A stretch of DNA of 64,000 nucleotides from JARRQJ01 sp963810615. GTDB lineage: Bacteria > Pseudomonadota > Gammaproteobacteria > DRLM01. The stretch spans positions 162,711-226,710 of the forward strand of contig CAWEOA010000003.1 in NCBI GenBank assembly GCA_963810615.1, given 5' to 3'. The position numbers and the translations under genes are program-made. The notes below the pieces were generated by a model. The model ran no database searches, was not told where the DNA came from, and was given only the letters and a program-made list of their open reading frames with translations. Shown here piece after piece: positions 1 to 9,307 of this stretch (the first letter of the stretch is position 1; every line of letters starts with the position of its first letter).

Positions 1-201
1 ATGTGAAATGGCGCACATTACGTCACGATCAACCGATAAAGACACTAAGCACCAAGCCAATTGATTTGTCACGGAGTGGGAGTAGGGATTTTTAAGAAAT
101 ACATCTAACATGGCGATTATGTGACTACCGGCAAGAACTTTGCTTGTGAATAGTTGAAGAATTAGGACGGAAGAATTTGAGCAGCGACGAGGGAAACCAT
201 C

Positions 202-1440
202 ATGGGCGTTAATACAAGGCTTTGTTCGTGTCGTCTTTGGCCTCGGCGAATACGATCAATCTTAACTTGCTGGCTGCTTGTCACCGCCGTTGCCGCCGTT
301 GCCGGACCGAGAGAGCAGGCTAAACGCATGCATGACCGCATCGCAGGCGTTCCTCCCACGGAAGCGGTGCTGACGCAGATGGCGGCGGATATCAGTGCCG
401 GCAATCCGATTGCCGCCGCGTATAAGGCCATGAACAACAGCGCCTTCTATAACGTCACGCTGAAGAACTTCGTGGCGCCGTGGACCAATGAAGATCAGAG
501 CGTGTTTGTGCCGCTCAACGATTACACGGCCACGGTGATAGGAATAATCCGTGATGACCTGGACTTTCGACAAGTATTGTACGGCGACATCCTGTATGTC
601 GGTGCCGGCAATCTCGGTCTGCCCGCCTATGGTATGAACGACAACGCTCACTATGAGGCGATGGAAGATCTGGGCATCGATCTTAAGACTAATCTAATCC
701 GGACGACGCAGTCCGCGGTTACCGGTATTCCTTCCGAGGCTACCGCCGGGGTGATTACGACCCGCGCCGCCGCCGCCGCCTTCTTTATCGCCGGAACTAA
801 TCGAGCCATGTTCAGATTCACGCTGATTAATTATTTGTGTACCGACCTGGAGCCGATCAAGGATATATCGCGTCCGCCCGACCGGATTCGTCAGGATGTG
901 TCCCGCAGTCCCGGTGGCGACAGCCGAATTTTCTTGAACAAATGCATAGGCTGCCATGCGGGCATGGATCCCATGGCCCAGGCCTTTGCATATTACGATT
1001 ATGACTATAACGCGGACACCGATCCCGACGGAGTCAGCGGCAGGCTGGTATATAACAATGCCGGAACGATCGATCCGGATACGGGTAGCCGCGTCCAGGG
1101 CAAGTATCTTATCAACTCCGATAACTTCAAACCCGGCTATATCACCACCGATGATCATTGGGATAACTACTGGCGCCACGGCCCCAACAGCCTGCTTGGC
1201 TGGGATACGGCACTCAGCGGCAGCGGAGCCGGGGCGAAATCGCTAGGACAGGAACTGGCCGATAGTGATGCCTTCGCCCAGTGCCAGGTCAAGAAGGTAT
1301 TTAAGGCCGTGTGCCTGCGCGATCCCACCGACAGCACTGATTTCAATAAAGTGGCGGCCATGGTGAGTTCGTTCAAGAGCGGCAATTACAAGATGAAACA
1401 GGTGTTCGCCGAGGCGGGCGCCTACTGCATGGGCGAATGA
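202..1440 (+). CDS. Exported monoheme c protein, DUF1588/DUF1585-like
   Basis: This 412-residue protein begins with basic residues and a hydrophobic stretch (about residues 19-35) ending near AVAG, which suggests a Sec signal peptide. A single heme c site, CIGCH, lies at residues 248-252 and is followed by a DPMAQAF-like stretch. That arrangement resembles the DUF1588 module (CxxCH, then a DP-x-G/A-type segment) of planctomycete-type cytochrome proteins. The C-terminal 60 residues, with two cysteines and an FKSGNYKMKQVF segment, resemble DUF1585. The large N-terminal DUF1587/DUF1592 part of those proteins is absent or too diverged for me to see. The start ATG follows GAGGG. A cytochrome lipoprotein and a DUF1501 protein follow on the same strand, so a shared periplasmic role is likely, but the substrate is unknown. 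The upstream 201 bases show no gene. Confidence 0.6.
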   Translation: MGVNTRLCSCRLWPRRIRSILTCWLLVTAVAAVAGPREQAKRMHDRIAGVPPTEAVLTQMAADISAGNPIAAAYKAMNNSAFYNVTLKNFVAPWTNEDQSVFVPLNDYTATVIGIIRDDLDFRQVLYGDILYVGAGNLGLPAYGMNDNAHYEAMEDLGIDLKTNLIRTTQSAVTGIPSEATAGVITTRAAAAAFFIAGTNRAMFRFTLINYLCTDLEPIKDISRPPDRIRQDVSRSPGGDSRIFLNKCIGCHAGMDPMAQAFAYYDYDYNADTDPDGVSGRLVYNNAGTIDPDTGSRVQGKYLINSDNFKPGYITTDDHWDNYWRHGPNSLLGWDTALSGSGAGAKSLGQELADSDAFAQCQVKKVFKAVCLRDPTDSTDFNKVAAMVSSFKSGNYKMKQVFAEAGAYCMGE

Positions 1441-1525
1441 CGGCAATCCCGCGGAATTGTTTCGCTGGCGTTCACATATAAGTATCCGGAGAGCTGCGGT
1501 GGAGAGAGCAACCAAGGTAACGACA

Positions 1526-4042
1526 ATGCAGGCTATGTCGCCGTACGACGGCTATCTGCCATGGCGCAATTTTTATCTGCTGCTGTGGCTGTGTGTGTCG
1601 GTCATGGGACTCAGTGCTTGTGGCGGCGGCACCAAGACCGAAGCGTTGCCCGATACTCATGCCCCGGTGGTAGCCAGTTATCTGGGGCCGGCACCTGCCA
1701 CCAGCGATGTGCAGGCCTTTAAACTTAATCTGTGGGAAAAGTTGACACCGGTTAATCGCTGCGGCGGCTGTCACGGCAGCGGCGGACAGTCACCGACCTT
1801 CGCCCATCAAGGCGACGTCAATATCGCCTATGCCGAGGCCGCCAAGATAGTTAACCTGCAGTCGCCATCGGAATCGCGCATGGTGGCCAAGGTCGGTGGC
1901 GGACATAATTGTTGGTTGGACAGTCCCACCGCTTGCGCCGATATTCTGACCGCCTACATCAGCGCATGGGCGGGAGGGGTGCAAGGGGACGGCAGTCGCC
2001 AGATTCAGTTGACCGCTCCGCCCGTCAAGATCGCCGGCGCCAGTAAAAATCTACCGCAGGATCCCAGCCTGTTCCAGAATACGGTCTATCCTTTATTGAC
2101 CACCTATTGTTCGCGCTGCCATTCACAAACCGCCGCTACCTCGCAGTCGCCTTATTTTGCGAGCAACGATGTCAGCTTTGCCTATGACGCGGTGAAGCCC
2201 AAGTTGGATCTGGATACGCCCGCCAATTCCCGCCTGGTACTGCGCTTGCGCAATGAGTTCCACAATTGCTGGAGCGATTGCGCGAGCGACGCTGACGAGA
2301 TGGAGGCGGCGATTACGAGCATGGCCAATGGCGTTCCGGCCACGCAGGTGGATGCCAGTTTGGTGTTGAGCAAGGCCTTGAAGCTGGGCGATGGGATTAC
2401 CGCCAGCGGCGGCAGCCGCTATGAAGCGAACGTCATCGCGCTGTGGGAATTCAAGACCGGGCAGGGAAATATCGCCTATGACACCAGCGGTGTCGAACCT
2501 GCGCTTAATTTGTCCCTGAGCGGCGATGTCAGCTGGGTCAACGGCTGGGGTATAGAAGTTCACGACGGCAAGGCGCAGGGGTCCACCGCCGCCAGCAAAA
2601 AGATTCATGACTTGATCGAGGCGACCGGCGAATATTCCATCGAGGCCTGGGTGGTTCCCGGCAATACCGCTCAGGACGGACCGGCACGGATTGTGAGTTA
2701 TTCCGGAGGCGACAAGGCGCGCAACTTTACCCTGGGTCAGGACAAATTCAGCTATGTATTCATGAACCGCAGCAGCGCCACCGATGCCAACGGTGAACCG
2801 CTGCTGTCGACCGTGAATGATGATAAGCGCCTGCAGGCCACACAGCAGCATGTGGTTGTCACCTATGACCCGGTCAACGGCCGCCGCATCTACATCAATG
2901 GTAAATATAGCGGGGATCTGGATACTACCGCCAGCGGGGGACTGCAGGACTGGGATGATACTTTCGCCTTTGTCTTGGGTAACGAGGTGTCCGGCGGGCG
3001 TTTATGGCAGGGGAAGGTGCGCTTGGTGGCCATCCATAACCGCGCCTTGACGCCGGAACAGATCACCCGCAACTTCGAGGCGGGGGTGGGCCAGAAATTC
3101 TATATGCTGTTCGGTATCGGCGATCTGATTTCTGTTCCACAAAGCTATATATTATTCGAGGTCAGTCAATTCGATAATTACAGTTACTTGTTCAATCGGC
3201 CGACCTTTATCAACCTCGATCCCAGTGTCAACCCCGGCGATATTCCGCTTAAAGGCATGAGGCTGGGGATTAACGGTAAAGAGGCCCATGTGGGGCAGGC
3301 CTATCAGAATCTCGATACGACCGTAGGCGGTTCCACGTATCAGCCGAACGGACAGCTGCTATCGAGACTCGGGACCGTGATTGCCAGTGAAAAAGGCGCG
3401 GATGCCGATGAATTTTTCCTGAGCTTCGAGAAATTGGCCGGGCACAGTAACGTGGTTACCGATGCCGCGCCCCTGACCCCCTTGCCGCCGGCCATAGGGA
3501 CTCCGGTCGCGGATATCGGTTTGCGCGTATTTGATGAAGTCAACGCGACTATGGCGGCGGTGACCGGTGTCAGCAGCGCTAATGCCAATATCAAAACCAC
3601 TTTCGATACCATCAAGCAGCAATTGCCCACGGTGGAAAATATCCAGGGCTTCCTTTCCGCCCATCAGGTGGCGGTGGCCCAGCTCGCCATCGATTATTGT
3701 AATGAACTGGTGGAAGATCCAAGCCTGCGCAGCAACTTTTTCGGCGCTGGAATCGACTTCAATGCGGATGTGGCCACGGCCTTCGGTAGCGGCGATTCGA
3801 CGCAGAAGAATCAGGTTGTCGATGCGCTACTCAACAATGTGGTGGGCAGCAGCTTGAGTACTCAGCCGTCTCAGAGTGAGATTAAGGGTGAATTGATCGG
3901 CCCGGCTGCGACCAACAGCAATAATCTATTCGATCGACTGACGTCGGCGTGTCCGGCGGGTTGCGATGCGGTGCGCACCCGGACTATTACTAAGGCGATG
4001 TGTACCGCGGTGCTGGGCAGCAGTGCGATGTTGCTGCAATAA
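1526..4042 (+). CDS. Diheme cytochrome c lipoprotein with LamG-like domain
   Basis: I chose the ATG at 1526 because it follows AAGGT and gives a clean lipoprotein signal ending GLSAC, with Cys32 as the probable lipidation site. Two heme c motifs follow, CGGCH at 79-83 and CSRCH at 195-199. Each sits in a repeated module of about 90-120 residues that ends in an NCW...C segment. Residues of roughly 310-530 look like a concanavalin/LamG fold, with segments such as YSIEAWVVPG, RRIYINGKYSG and VRLVAIHNRALTPEQI. The remaining 300 residues I do not recognise. The protein is 838 residues and probably sits in the outer membrane or on the cell surface. It lies between the monoheme protein and the DUF1501 gene, and redox or polymer-binding functions are inferred only from domains. 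Confidence 0.65.
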   Translation: MQAMSPYDGYLPWRNFYLLLWLCVSVMGLSACGGGTKTEALPDTHAPVVASYLGPAPATSDVQAFKLNLWEKLTPVNRCGGCHGSGGQSPTFAHQGDVNIAYAEAAKIVNLQSPSESRMVAKVGGGHNCWLDSPTACADILTAYISAWAGGVQGDGSRQIQLTAPPVKIAGASKNLPQDPSLFQNTVYPLLTTYCSRCHSQTAATSQSPYFASNDVSFAYDAVKPKLDLDTPANSRLVLRLRNEFHNCWSDCASDADEMEAAITSMANGVPATQVDASLVLSKALKLGDGITASGGSRYEANVIALWEFKTGQGNIAYDTSGVEPALNLSLSGDVSWVNGWGIEVHDGKAQGSTAASKKIHDLIEATGEYSIEAWVVPGNTAQDGPARIVSYSGGDKARNFTLGQDKFSYVFMNRSSATDANGEPLLSTVNDDKRLQATQQHVVVTYDPVNGRRIYINGKYSGDLDTTASGGLQDWDDTFAFVLGNEVSGGRLWQGKVRLVAIHNRALTPEQITRNFEAGVGQKFYMLFGIGDLISVPQSYILFEVSQFDNYSYLFNRPTFINLDPSVNPGDIPLKGMRLGINGKEAHVGQAYQNLDTTVGGSTYQPNGQLLSRLGTVIASEKGADADEFFLSFEKLAGHSNVVTDAAPLTPLPPAIGTPVADIGLRVFDEVNATMAAVTGVSSANANIKTTFDTIKQQLPTVENIQGFLSAHQVAVAQLAIDYCNELVEDPSLRSNFFGAGIDFNADVATAFGSGDSTQKNQVVDALLNNVVGSSLSTQPSQSEIKGELIGPAATNSNNLFDRLTSACPAGCDAVRTRTITKAMCTAVLGSSAMLLQ

Positions 4043-4073
4043 GCCGGCCGTAGAGATATTTCAGGAGATTAAT

Positions 4074-5624
4074 ATGGCAAAGTTACCCAAAACCCACCCG
4101 CTGGATGCCCCCTTGTTACATCCTGATCACGAACGGCCCACCAGCCGCCGTGATTTTTTAGCCATGGGACTGCGAGCCGGTATGGGTGCGGTTTTAATGC
4201 CGTCGGTCTTGAGTGCTCTGTTCAGCGCACCGCGCCTGGCGCGAGCGGCATTGTCACCGGATCTGGAGACGCTAAAAACCTTGTGCGGTCTGGCGGTGCA
4301 GGGGGCCGGCAAGATCCCGTTCATCTGCTTTGACCTGGCCGGTGGGGCCAATATCGCCGGATCCAACGTGCTGGTAGGCAAGCAAGGCGGGCAGTTGGAT
4401 TTTCTGAGCAGTGCGGGATACAGCAAGCTGGGCCTGCCGGGCGATATAAACCCTGCTGCCGCCGGTAACTTCATTAATTCGGAATTCGGTTTAGCGTTTC
4501 ATTCCGACAGCGCTTTCTTGCGCGGTATGCAGGAAAAAGTCAGCGCCGGTCATCGCGCCATGGTCAATGGGGCGGTGATCCCGGCGCTCTCGGACAACGA
4601 TACCGCCAATAATCCGCATAATCCTATGTATGGAATTTATAAGGCCGGTGCCGACGGCGAACTGCTTACCCTGATCGGTTCGCGCAGCTCCGATTCCGGC
4701 GGCAATTCCATGGCGCCGGTGGCGATGATAGATACGTCGGTGCGACCTACCAAGGTCGATCGACCCAGTGACGTCACCGGTTTGGTGGATACGGGGAAAC
4801 TGGTTGGACTCCTCAATAAGCAGGATGCAGTGGCGGTGATGGAGTCGGTGCAGCGCATCAGCGATATGAAGCTGGCGCGGGTCAGCACCAAGCTGAGCGA
4901 TGACGCCGGCGTCAAGGAATTGGTGAGATGCGGTTACGTCAAGAGTGCCGACCTGGTCGATCGTTACGGCAATCCCGCGACGCTGAATCCCGATCTTGAC
5001 ACCAATATCGTGGGGCCAAGTGGGATCTTCACTCAGGCGGAATACGACGGCGAAGCCGAATTTCGCAAGACCGCCGCCGTGATGAAACTGGTGGTCAACG
5101 GCTTTGCCGGCGCCGGGACCATCGCTATGGGCGGTTTCGACTACCATACCGGTAACCGCTCCACCGGCGAGTTGCGCGACTTGCGCGCCGGGCGCTGCAT
5201 GGGCGCCTGTCTGGAATATGCGGCGCGAGTGGGTGTGCCGCTGATGCTCTATGTGTTCAGCGACGGTTCCCTGGCCAGCAACGGCAGTGTGGATAATTCC
5301 GTGGACGGCAGAGGTAAGGGCGTATGGACGGGGGATAATTCCTCAACCGCCGCGTCATTCTTCCTGGTATTCAACCCCGGTGGCCGACCCCAGGCCTTGA
5401 CGCAGCAGATCGGTTATTTTCGCGCCGACGGTTCCGTGGAATCGGCATCGAGTCCCGCCGCCAACAACGTCAACCTACTGGTACAGACGGTGATACTGAA
5501 CTATCTGGCCCTGCATGGAGAGCAGAACAAGTTTGCGACCTTGTTCCCCAACCATGGTCTGGGGAATGCCGCTTTAATGGACAGCTTGACGGCATTTCCG
5601 CCTATTGTGAACGGGACAATTTGA
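4074..5624 (+). CDS. Tat-exported DUF1501 family protein
   Basis: The ATG at 4074 follows AGGAG and opens a 516-residue protein. A twin-arginine signal is visible near residues 22-53 (SRRDFLAMGL, then a hydrophobic stretch and an ALA-like end RLARA), so it is probably exported folded. Later segments such as GGANIAGSNVLV, FDYHTGNRSTGELRD and YVFSDGSLASNGS fit the DUF1501 family. That family is commonly placed near the alkaline phosphatase/sulfatase superfamily and is usually found beside cytochrome-domain DUF proteins. The gene lies 31 bases after the diheme lipoprotein gene, which supports one operon. The enzymatic activity is unknown. The family call is fairly secure and the function is not. 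Confidence 0.7.
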   Translation: MAKLPKTHPLDAPLLHPDHERPTSRRDFLAMGLRAGMGAVLMPSVLSALFSAPRLARAALSPDLETLKTLCGLAVQGAGKIPFICFDLAGGANIAGSNVLVGKQGGQLDFLSSAGYSKLGLPGDINPAAAGNFINSEFGLAFHSDSAFLRGMQEKVSAGHRAMVNGAVIPALSDNDTANNPHNPMYGIYKAGADGELLTLIGSRSSDSGGNSMAPVAMIDTSVRPTKVDRPSDVTGLVDTGKLVGLLNKQDAVAVMESVQRISDMKLARVSTKLSDDAGVKELVRCGYVKSADLVDRYGNPATLNPDLDTNIVGPSGIFTQAEYDGEAEFRKTAAVMKLVVNGFAGAGTIAMGGFDYHTGNRSTGELRDLRAGRCMGACLEYAARVGVPLMLYVFSDGSLASNGSVDNSVDGRGKGVWTGDNSSTAASFFLVFNPGGRPQALTQQIGYFRADGSVESASSPAANNVNLLVQTVILNYLALHGEQNKFATLFPNHGLGNAALMDSLTAFPPIVNGTI

Positions 5625-5675
5625 TGCGCCTTGATGCGCCGCTCTCTTTGATAGCGTGGAAGCCCGGGACGCCGC

Positions 5676-6674
5676 CTATGAAGTGGGAGGCTGCGGTGGT
5701 TCCAAACCGGATGAATAATGCAGTTTACCGCCGCTGTCGATGATGACCGCGTCTATGCCCGGTAAGGTTTTCAGTAGCTGCATGGCCTTCTCCCAACCGA
5801 GAACGAAGAGCGTGGTCGACAGGGCGTCCGTGGTGGTGGCATCCGGCCCGATCACGGTGGCGCTGCGGGTATCGTGTACCGATTTTCCGGTTTTCGGATT
5901 GAGGATGTGGTGGTAACGCACCCCGTCACGCATGAAGTAACGTTCGTAATCGCCGGAGGTGGAGATCGCCGCATCGCTCAAGGGGATGACTACCACCGAT
6001 TCCCCCTTCTTGCGCGGATCGCGTATGCCCGTCATCCAGGGCTTGCCGTTTTTATCGCCCAGAATGCGGCTGTCACCCCCGGCGGTAACCAATGCTTGGT
6101 GAAAGCCCATCTTGGTCAGGATCGCGATGGAGTTGTCCACGGCAAAGCCCTTGGCGATACCGCCCAGATCGATGCGCATGCCCTTGCGCGCGAAGCGAAT
6201 CGTCGAGGCATTGCGGTCAAGGATGAGGTGACGGTAATTGATGCCCGGCAAGGCCTGTTTGATCTCGGTATCGGTAGGGGCTATGCCCTCGCGGTAATCA
6301 TACATATGGCCGACACTGGAAAAGGTGATGTCGAATGCCCCGTGGGAGATGCGCGAAAAATATAAAGAGCGTTCGATGAGATTGAATAATTCGCGGCTGA
6401 TTTTTACCGGATGGTCGGCGGCTTCGCGATTGACCAGCGACAACTCGCTGTCTTTCTTATAGGGGCTCATGAGTTCGTCAATGCGATGCATCTCCTCCAT
6501 GACCGCCGCGATGCCTTTTTGCGCCTGATCGGCATCGGTGCTCCACACCTCTGCCAGAATTGCTGTGCCCATAATGGCGCGATCTTCCTTGAACCACTCG
6601 GCGTGACTCGCAGGCACCCATCCCGAAACGAGCAATATAAATAACAAAGTAGAAATGATTGGGGATTTGAACAT
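5676..6674 (-). CDS. apbE: FAD:protein FMN transferase (ApbE)
   Basis: ApbE proteins are periplasmic enzymes that attach FMN covalently to a Ser/Thr of target proteins, using FAD and Mg2+. The motifs seen are RIDLGGIAKGFAVD, LVTAGGDSRI, YHHILNPKTGK and ATVIGPDATTTDALSTTLFVLG, in family order. The ATG at 6674 gives a 332-residue product starting MFKSP with a signal peptide ending near ASHA. A longer frame begins with TTG at 6725 but adds no plausible secretion signal. There is no lipobox, so it is probably soluble in the periplasm. It converges on the DUF1501 gene 51 bases away and lies downstream of the HDOD gene on the same strand. I found no Nqr or Rnf target in this window. Confidence 0.9.
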   Translation of the reverse strand: MFKSPIISTLLFILLVSGWVPASHAEWFKEDRAIMGTAILAEVWSTDADQAQKGIAAVMEEMHRIDELMSPYKKDSELSLVNREAADHPVKISRELFNLIERSLYFSRISHGAFDITFSSVGHMYDYREGIAPTDTEIKQALPGINYRHLILDRNASTIRFARKGMRIDLGGIAKGFAVDNSIAILTKMGFHQALVTAGGDSRILGDKNGKPWMTGIRDPRKKGESVVVIPLSDAAISTSGDYERYFMRDGVRYHHILNPKTGKSVHDTRSATVIGPDATTTDALSTTLFVLGWEKAMQLLKTLPGIDAVIIDSGGKLHYSSGLEPPQPPTS

Positions 6675-6848
6675 GGGGATATAATTTATGATCGACGATG
6701 ATTCAGAGATAAGGGTTGAAGGCAAGATAACTTAAGTAGTATCGACTCACAATAATTACCTTGGTGTTTGGTGTAGGCGAGAATTTTATTACATATGGAT
6801 GCCGCGTGAAGAGCTCTATTTCACAGTAATTGTAGGCGTGTTGCTATT

Positions 6849-7697
6849 TTACCCTGAGCTTGCGAGTATGCCCTGCATTTCGCGCATTTCATCACGCGCT
6901 TCTTCCATCGCGGCGAAACTGTCTTCGGGCGTCATTCCGATCTTCGCAAAGGCGGGGACTTCCCCCCAGTCTATCTTGGCAAGCCGGTTTTGGGTGCCCA
7001 AATAGCTGTGTAGATTGGCGACGATAATCACGTCGACGTAGTCCGCTTCGCCGTCACGGGCCTGATAAATGTCTTCATGTTCCGCCGAGACGATCACCAT
7101 ATCGCGGGAAAACCCCCATTCATCCAGGACGGCAGGACCAATCATGGTGTGCAAACGGTGCATCACCGCGACCAGCTTCTCATCGTCCTCTAATAGTTCC
7201 GGGAACTGGCTGGCGCGGTTGAGAATGGGTAAGGAGCCGATATCGTGAATGAGACCCGCAAGCATGGCTTCATCGGGCTTAAGTTTGGTAAAGCGCCTGG
7301 CAATGACATGACTGAGGGTCGCGACCCGGGTGCTGTGCAACCATAAGTCCTTCAAGTGTCGTTTGATATTATCAGTGGAGGCGACCTGATAAAGCTGTTC
7401 CATCACCAGCCCGGTGGCCAGATTGCGAACCTGGTTGCTTCCAAGCCGGGTGATAGCCATGCGCAGATTGGTGATCGGTTCCGAACCGCGATAAGCGGGG
7501 CTGTTCACCACCTTGAGCAGCTTGGTGGACAAGGCCGGATCGCTATTGATTATTTTTTCTATCCTGGCGGCGGTGGCCTGCGGATCGCCGACGGCACGGC
7601 GGACCTGCATAGCCACTTCCGGCAAGGTCGGCAGGACCACGCGGTTGGCATTGAGGTCGGCGAGGAAATCGGATAGAAATTTCTTTTCTAAATCCAT
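6849..7697 (-). CDS. HDOD domain signalling protein
   Basis: The 282-residue protein is essentially one HDOD domain. The characteristic ALSTKLLKVVNSPAYRG segment, the following ITNLRMAITRLGSNQVRNLA helix and an AGLIHDIGSL motif are all present. HDOD domains are HD-superfamily relatives found in bacterial signalling proteins, and most lack a proven catalytic activity. No receiver, GGDEF or EAL domain is attached, so this is a stand-alone version. It is cytoplasmic, with no signal peptide or membrane segment. It lies 174 bases upstream of apbE and about 80 bases downstream of ygfZ on the same strand. Its partner and input are not evident from the sequence. Confidence 0.85.
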   Translation of the reverse strand: MDLEKKFLSDFLADLNANRVVLPTLPEVAMQVRRAVGDPQATAARIEKIINSDPALSTKLLKVVNSPAYRGSEPITNLRMAITRLGSNQVRNLATGLVMEQLYQVASTDNIKRHLKDLWLHSTRVATLSHVIARRFTKLKPDEAMLAGLIHDIGSLPILNRASQFPELLEDDEKLVAVMHRLHTMIGPAVLDEWGFSRDMVIVSAEHEDIYQARDGEADYVDVIIVANLHSYLGTQNRLAKIDWGEVPAFAKIGMTPEDSFAAMEEARDEMREMQGILASSG

Positions 7698-7778
7698 GTG
7701 GAAAAATTCCAGCTTCCGGCTTTATGGTTATTTAGCGGCAGATTCCCGGAATTTTTCATAAAGAGGACGAAATTGGAG

Positions 7779-8831
7779 TCAATTCGCAACCGCATCCAGG
7801 CTGTACGGCAGTGGTTGCAGGCTGCATTGCGGCCCGTCACTGCTCCCCAGCCGCAGTTCGCCTTGGGTCGCAGCCTCGATTTGCAGCACCGCCAGCAGGG
7901 CGATCCCGCCCTCCGGGGCCGTTTGCGCCGCCACCACGCTGCCGGCGCTTTCATCGCCGCGTAGGGCGGTATTGTAAATTGCCGTGGCGGGGGCGGGCGG
8001 CGAATCGGCGGAGCAATGCAGTCGATACATGCGCCGCTTGAGCTTACCCAGATAGTGGGTGCGCGCCACGATCTCCTGGCCGGTATAGCAACCTTTATTG
8101 AAGCTGATGCCACCCAATACATCCAGATTGATCATCTGGGGAACGAAGGCATCGACAGTTTCGGGTTGCAGGTCCGGTATGCCGGCAAGGATATCCAGCA
8201 AGGCCCAAGGGCCCGTCCCTACGGCGGCGGCGTGTACATCGAGCTTGGTCCACAGGGCCTTGACGGCGGCGGCCGTGCCCAGCACCTCGAAGCGCGGGTG
8301 GGGGCCGGGAATACGTATGACGCTCAGGCCATCGGAATGAGTAACGCTGTTTACCTCTTCAGGGAGGGCATGAAGGATCTCGCGCAGGTGCTGGATGCCT
8401 TTGGCGCTGGCGTAACCTATTTGCACCAGCTGGGTCTCCTCTTCCAGGGTGACCTTGCTCATCAGTATATATTTTTGCAAGCGTTCCAGACTGGCTTCGA
8501 GCAAGGCTTCGGGTAGGGCTAAATAGATGGTATCCTCACGCCGGAAGATCCGGTAACAAGCTAAGGTGCGTCCCTTAGGACTACAATGGGCGCTGAGTTG
8601 GCTGCGGTCCGCGGTGACGGCGTGGATGTCGTTGCTCAGCTGACCTTGCAGGTACTTCTCCGCATCGGCGCCGCGCACCGCGATCAGCGCGCGTTGAGAT
8701 AAGTCGGCGATCACCTCGCCGGTGGTGGCAATCTGGGTTTCCAGGGACGGATTGCCGTAATGGGCGACGTGACCGTCAAGGATTACGGCGCCGCTATTTT
8801 CGAGAAAAGTCCGCCATTCTGAGAGCATCAT
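7779..8831 (-). CDS. ygfZ: Folate-binding tRNA-modifying protein YgfZ
   Basis: This is a GcvT-like folate-binding protein of the YgfZ family, which supports assembly or repair of certain Fe-S enzymes and affects tRNA modification. The diagnostic KGCYTGQEIVARTHYLGKLK segment, with its conserved cysteine, lies in the C-terminal half. The N-terminal half contains LSQRALIAVRGADAEKYLQG. I place the start at 8831 because AAAGGAA lies 8 bases upstream, giving a 350-residue product. A longer frame from 8867 is possible but has no better ribosome site. The gene is divergent from sdhC, a neighbourhood that fits the known link to Fe-S enzymes such as succinate dehydrogenase, although that link here is inference. 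Confidence 0.92.
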   Translation of the reverse strand: MMLSEWRTFLENSGAVILDGHVAHYGNPSLETQIATTGEVIADLSQRALIAVRGADAEKYLQGQLSNDIHAVTADRSQLSAHCSPKGRTLACYRIFRREDTIYLALPEALLEASLERLQKYILMSKVTLEEETQLVQIGYASAKGIQHLREILHALPEEVNSVTHSDGLSVIRIPGPHPRFEVLGTAAAVKALWTKLDVHAAAVGTGPWALLDILAGIPDLQPETVDAFVPQMINLDVLGGISFNKGCYTGQEIVARTHYLGKLKRRMYRLHCSADSPPAPATAIYNTALRGDESAGSVVAAQTAPEGGIALLAVLQIEAATQGELRLGSSDGPQCSLQPLPYSLDAVAN

Positions 8832-8857
8832 TATCGCTTTCCTTTTAAATTCTGCCG

Positions 8858-8885
8858 TTGCAATCATACGCGCAGGGCATAATAC
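8858..8885 (+). promoter_or_regulatory. Candidate sigma70 promoter for sdhCDAB
   Basis: A TTGCAA box (8858-8863) and a TAATAC box (8880-8885) are separated by 16 bases. They sit 38 bases upstream of the sdhC ATG, inside the divergent ygfZ/sdhC spacer. The boxes are near consensus and the position is right, but no start site can be proved from sequence. Confidence 0.5.
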
Positions 8886-8923
8886 TAGAGCAACTGGAGC
8901 AGTTGTCTACACATACGGATTGT

Positions 8924-9307
8924 ATGCCCAAAAATAATAATCGACCGGTATTTCTGGATTTGGCGCGCATCCGCCTGCCAATCACGGCGTTAATCTCCAT
9001 CGCTCACCGGCTGGCGGGGGTGGTGCTGTTTCTCAGCATTCCCTTTGCGATATATCTGTTGGATCTATCCCTGGGCAGCCAGCTGGGCTATAACCATGTG
9101 CAAGGACTGCTCGGCTATGTCCCGATCAAGATAGCGGTGATTCTTGTATTCTGGGCGCTGGCCCATCATGTGTTTGCGGGCGTACGGGTGTTGTTGATCG
9201 ATTTTGGGCTGGGCGTGGAGCGGGATGAGGCGCGCCGCACGGCCTGGGTGGTTGCGATGGGCAGCTCGGTGTCGTTAGTGATGATCGCCTGGATATTGTT
9301 ATGGTAA
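8924..9307 (+). CDS. sdhC: Succinate dehydrogenase cytochrome b556 subunit
   Basis: SdhC is one of two membrane anchors of complex II and carries a heme b ligand and part of the quinone site. The 127-residue product has three hydrophobic helices. It shows the family segments RPVFLDL, SIAHRLAGVVLF and ALAHHVFAGVRVLLIDFG, where the first His of HH is the expected heme-region histidine. The start at 8924 gives MPKNNNRPV, the usual family beginning. A longer in-frame extension from 8858 overlaps the probable promoter and is unlikely. It overlaps sdhD by 7 bases, which supports translational coupling within sdhCDAB. Confidence 0.94.
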   Translation: MPKNNNRPVFLDLARIRLPITALISIAHRLAGVVLFLSIPFAIYLLDLSLGSQLGYNHVQGLLGYVPIKIAVILVFWALAHHVFAGVRVLLIDFGLGVERDEARRTAWVVAMGSSVSLVMIAWILLW

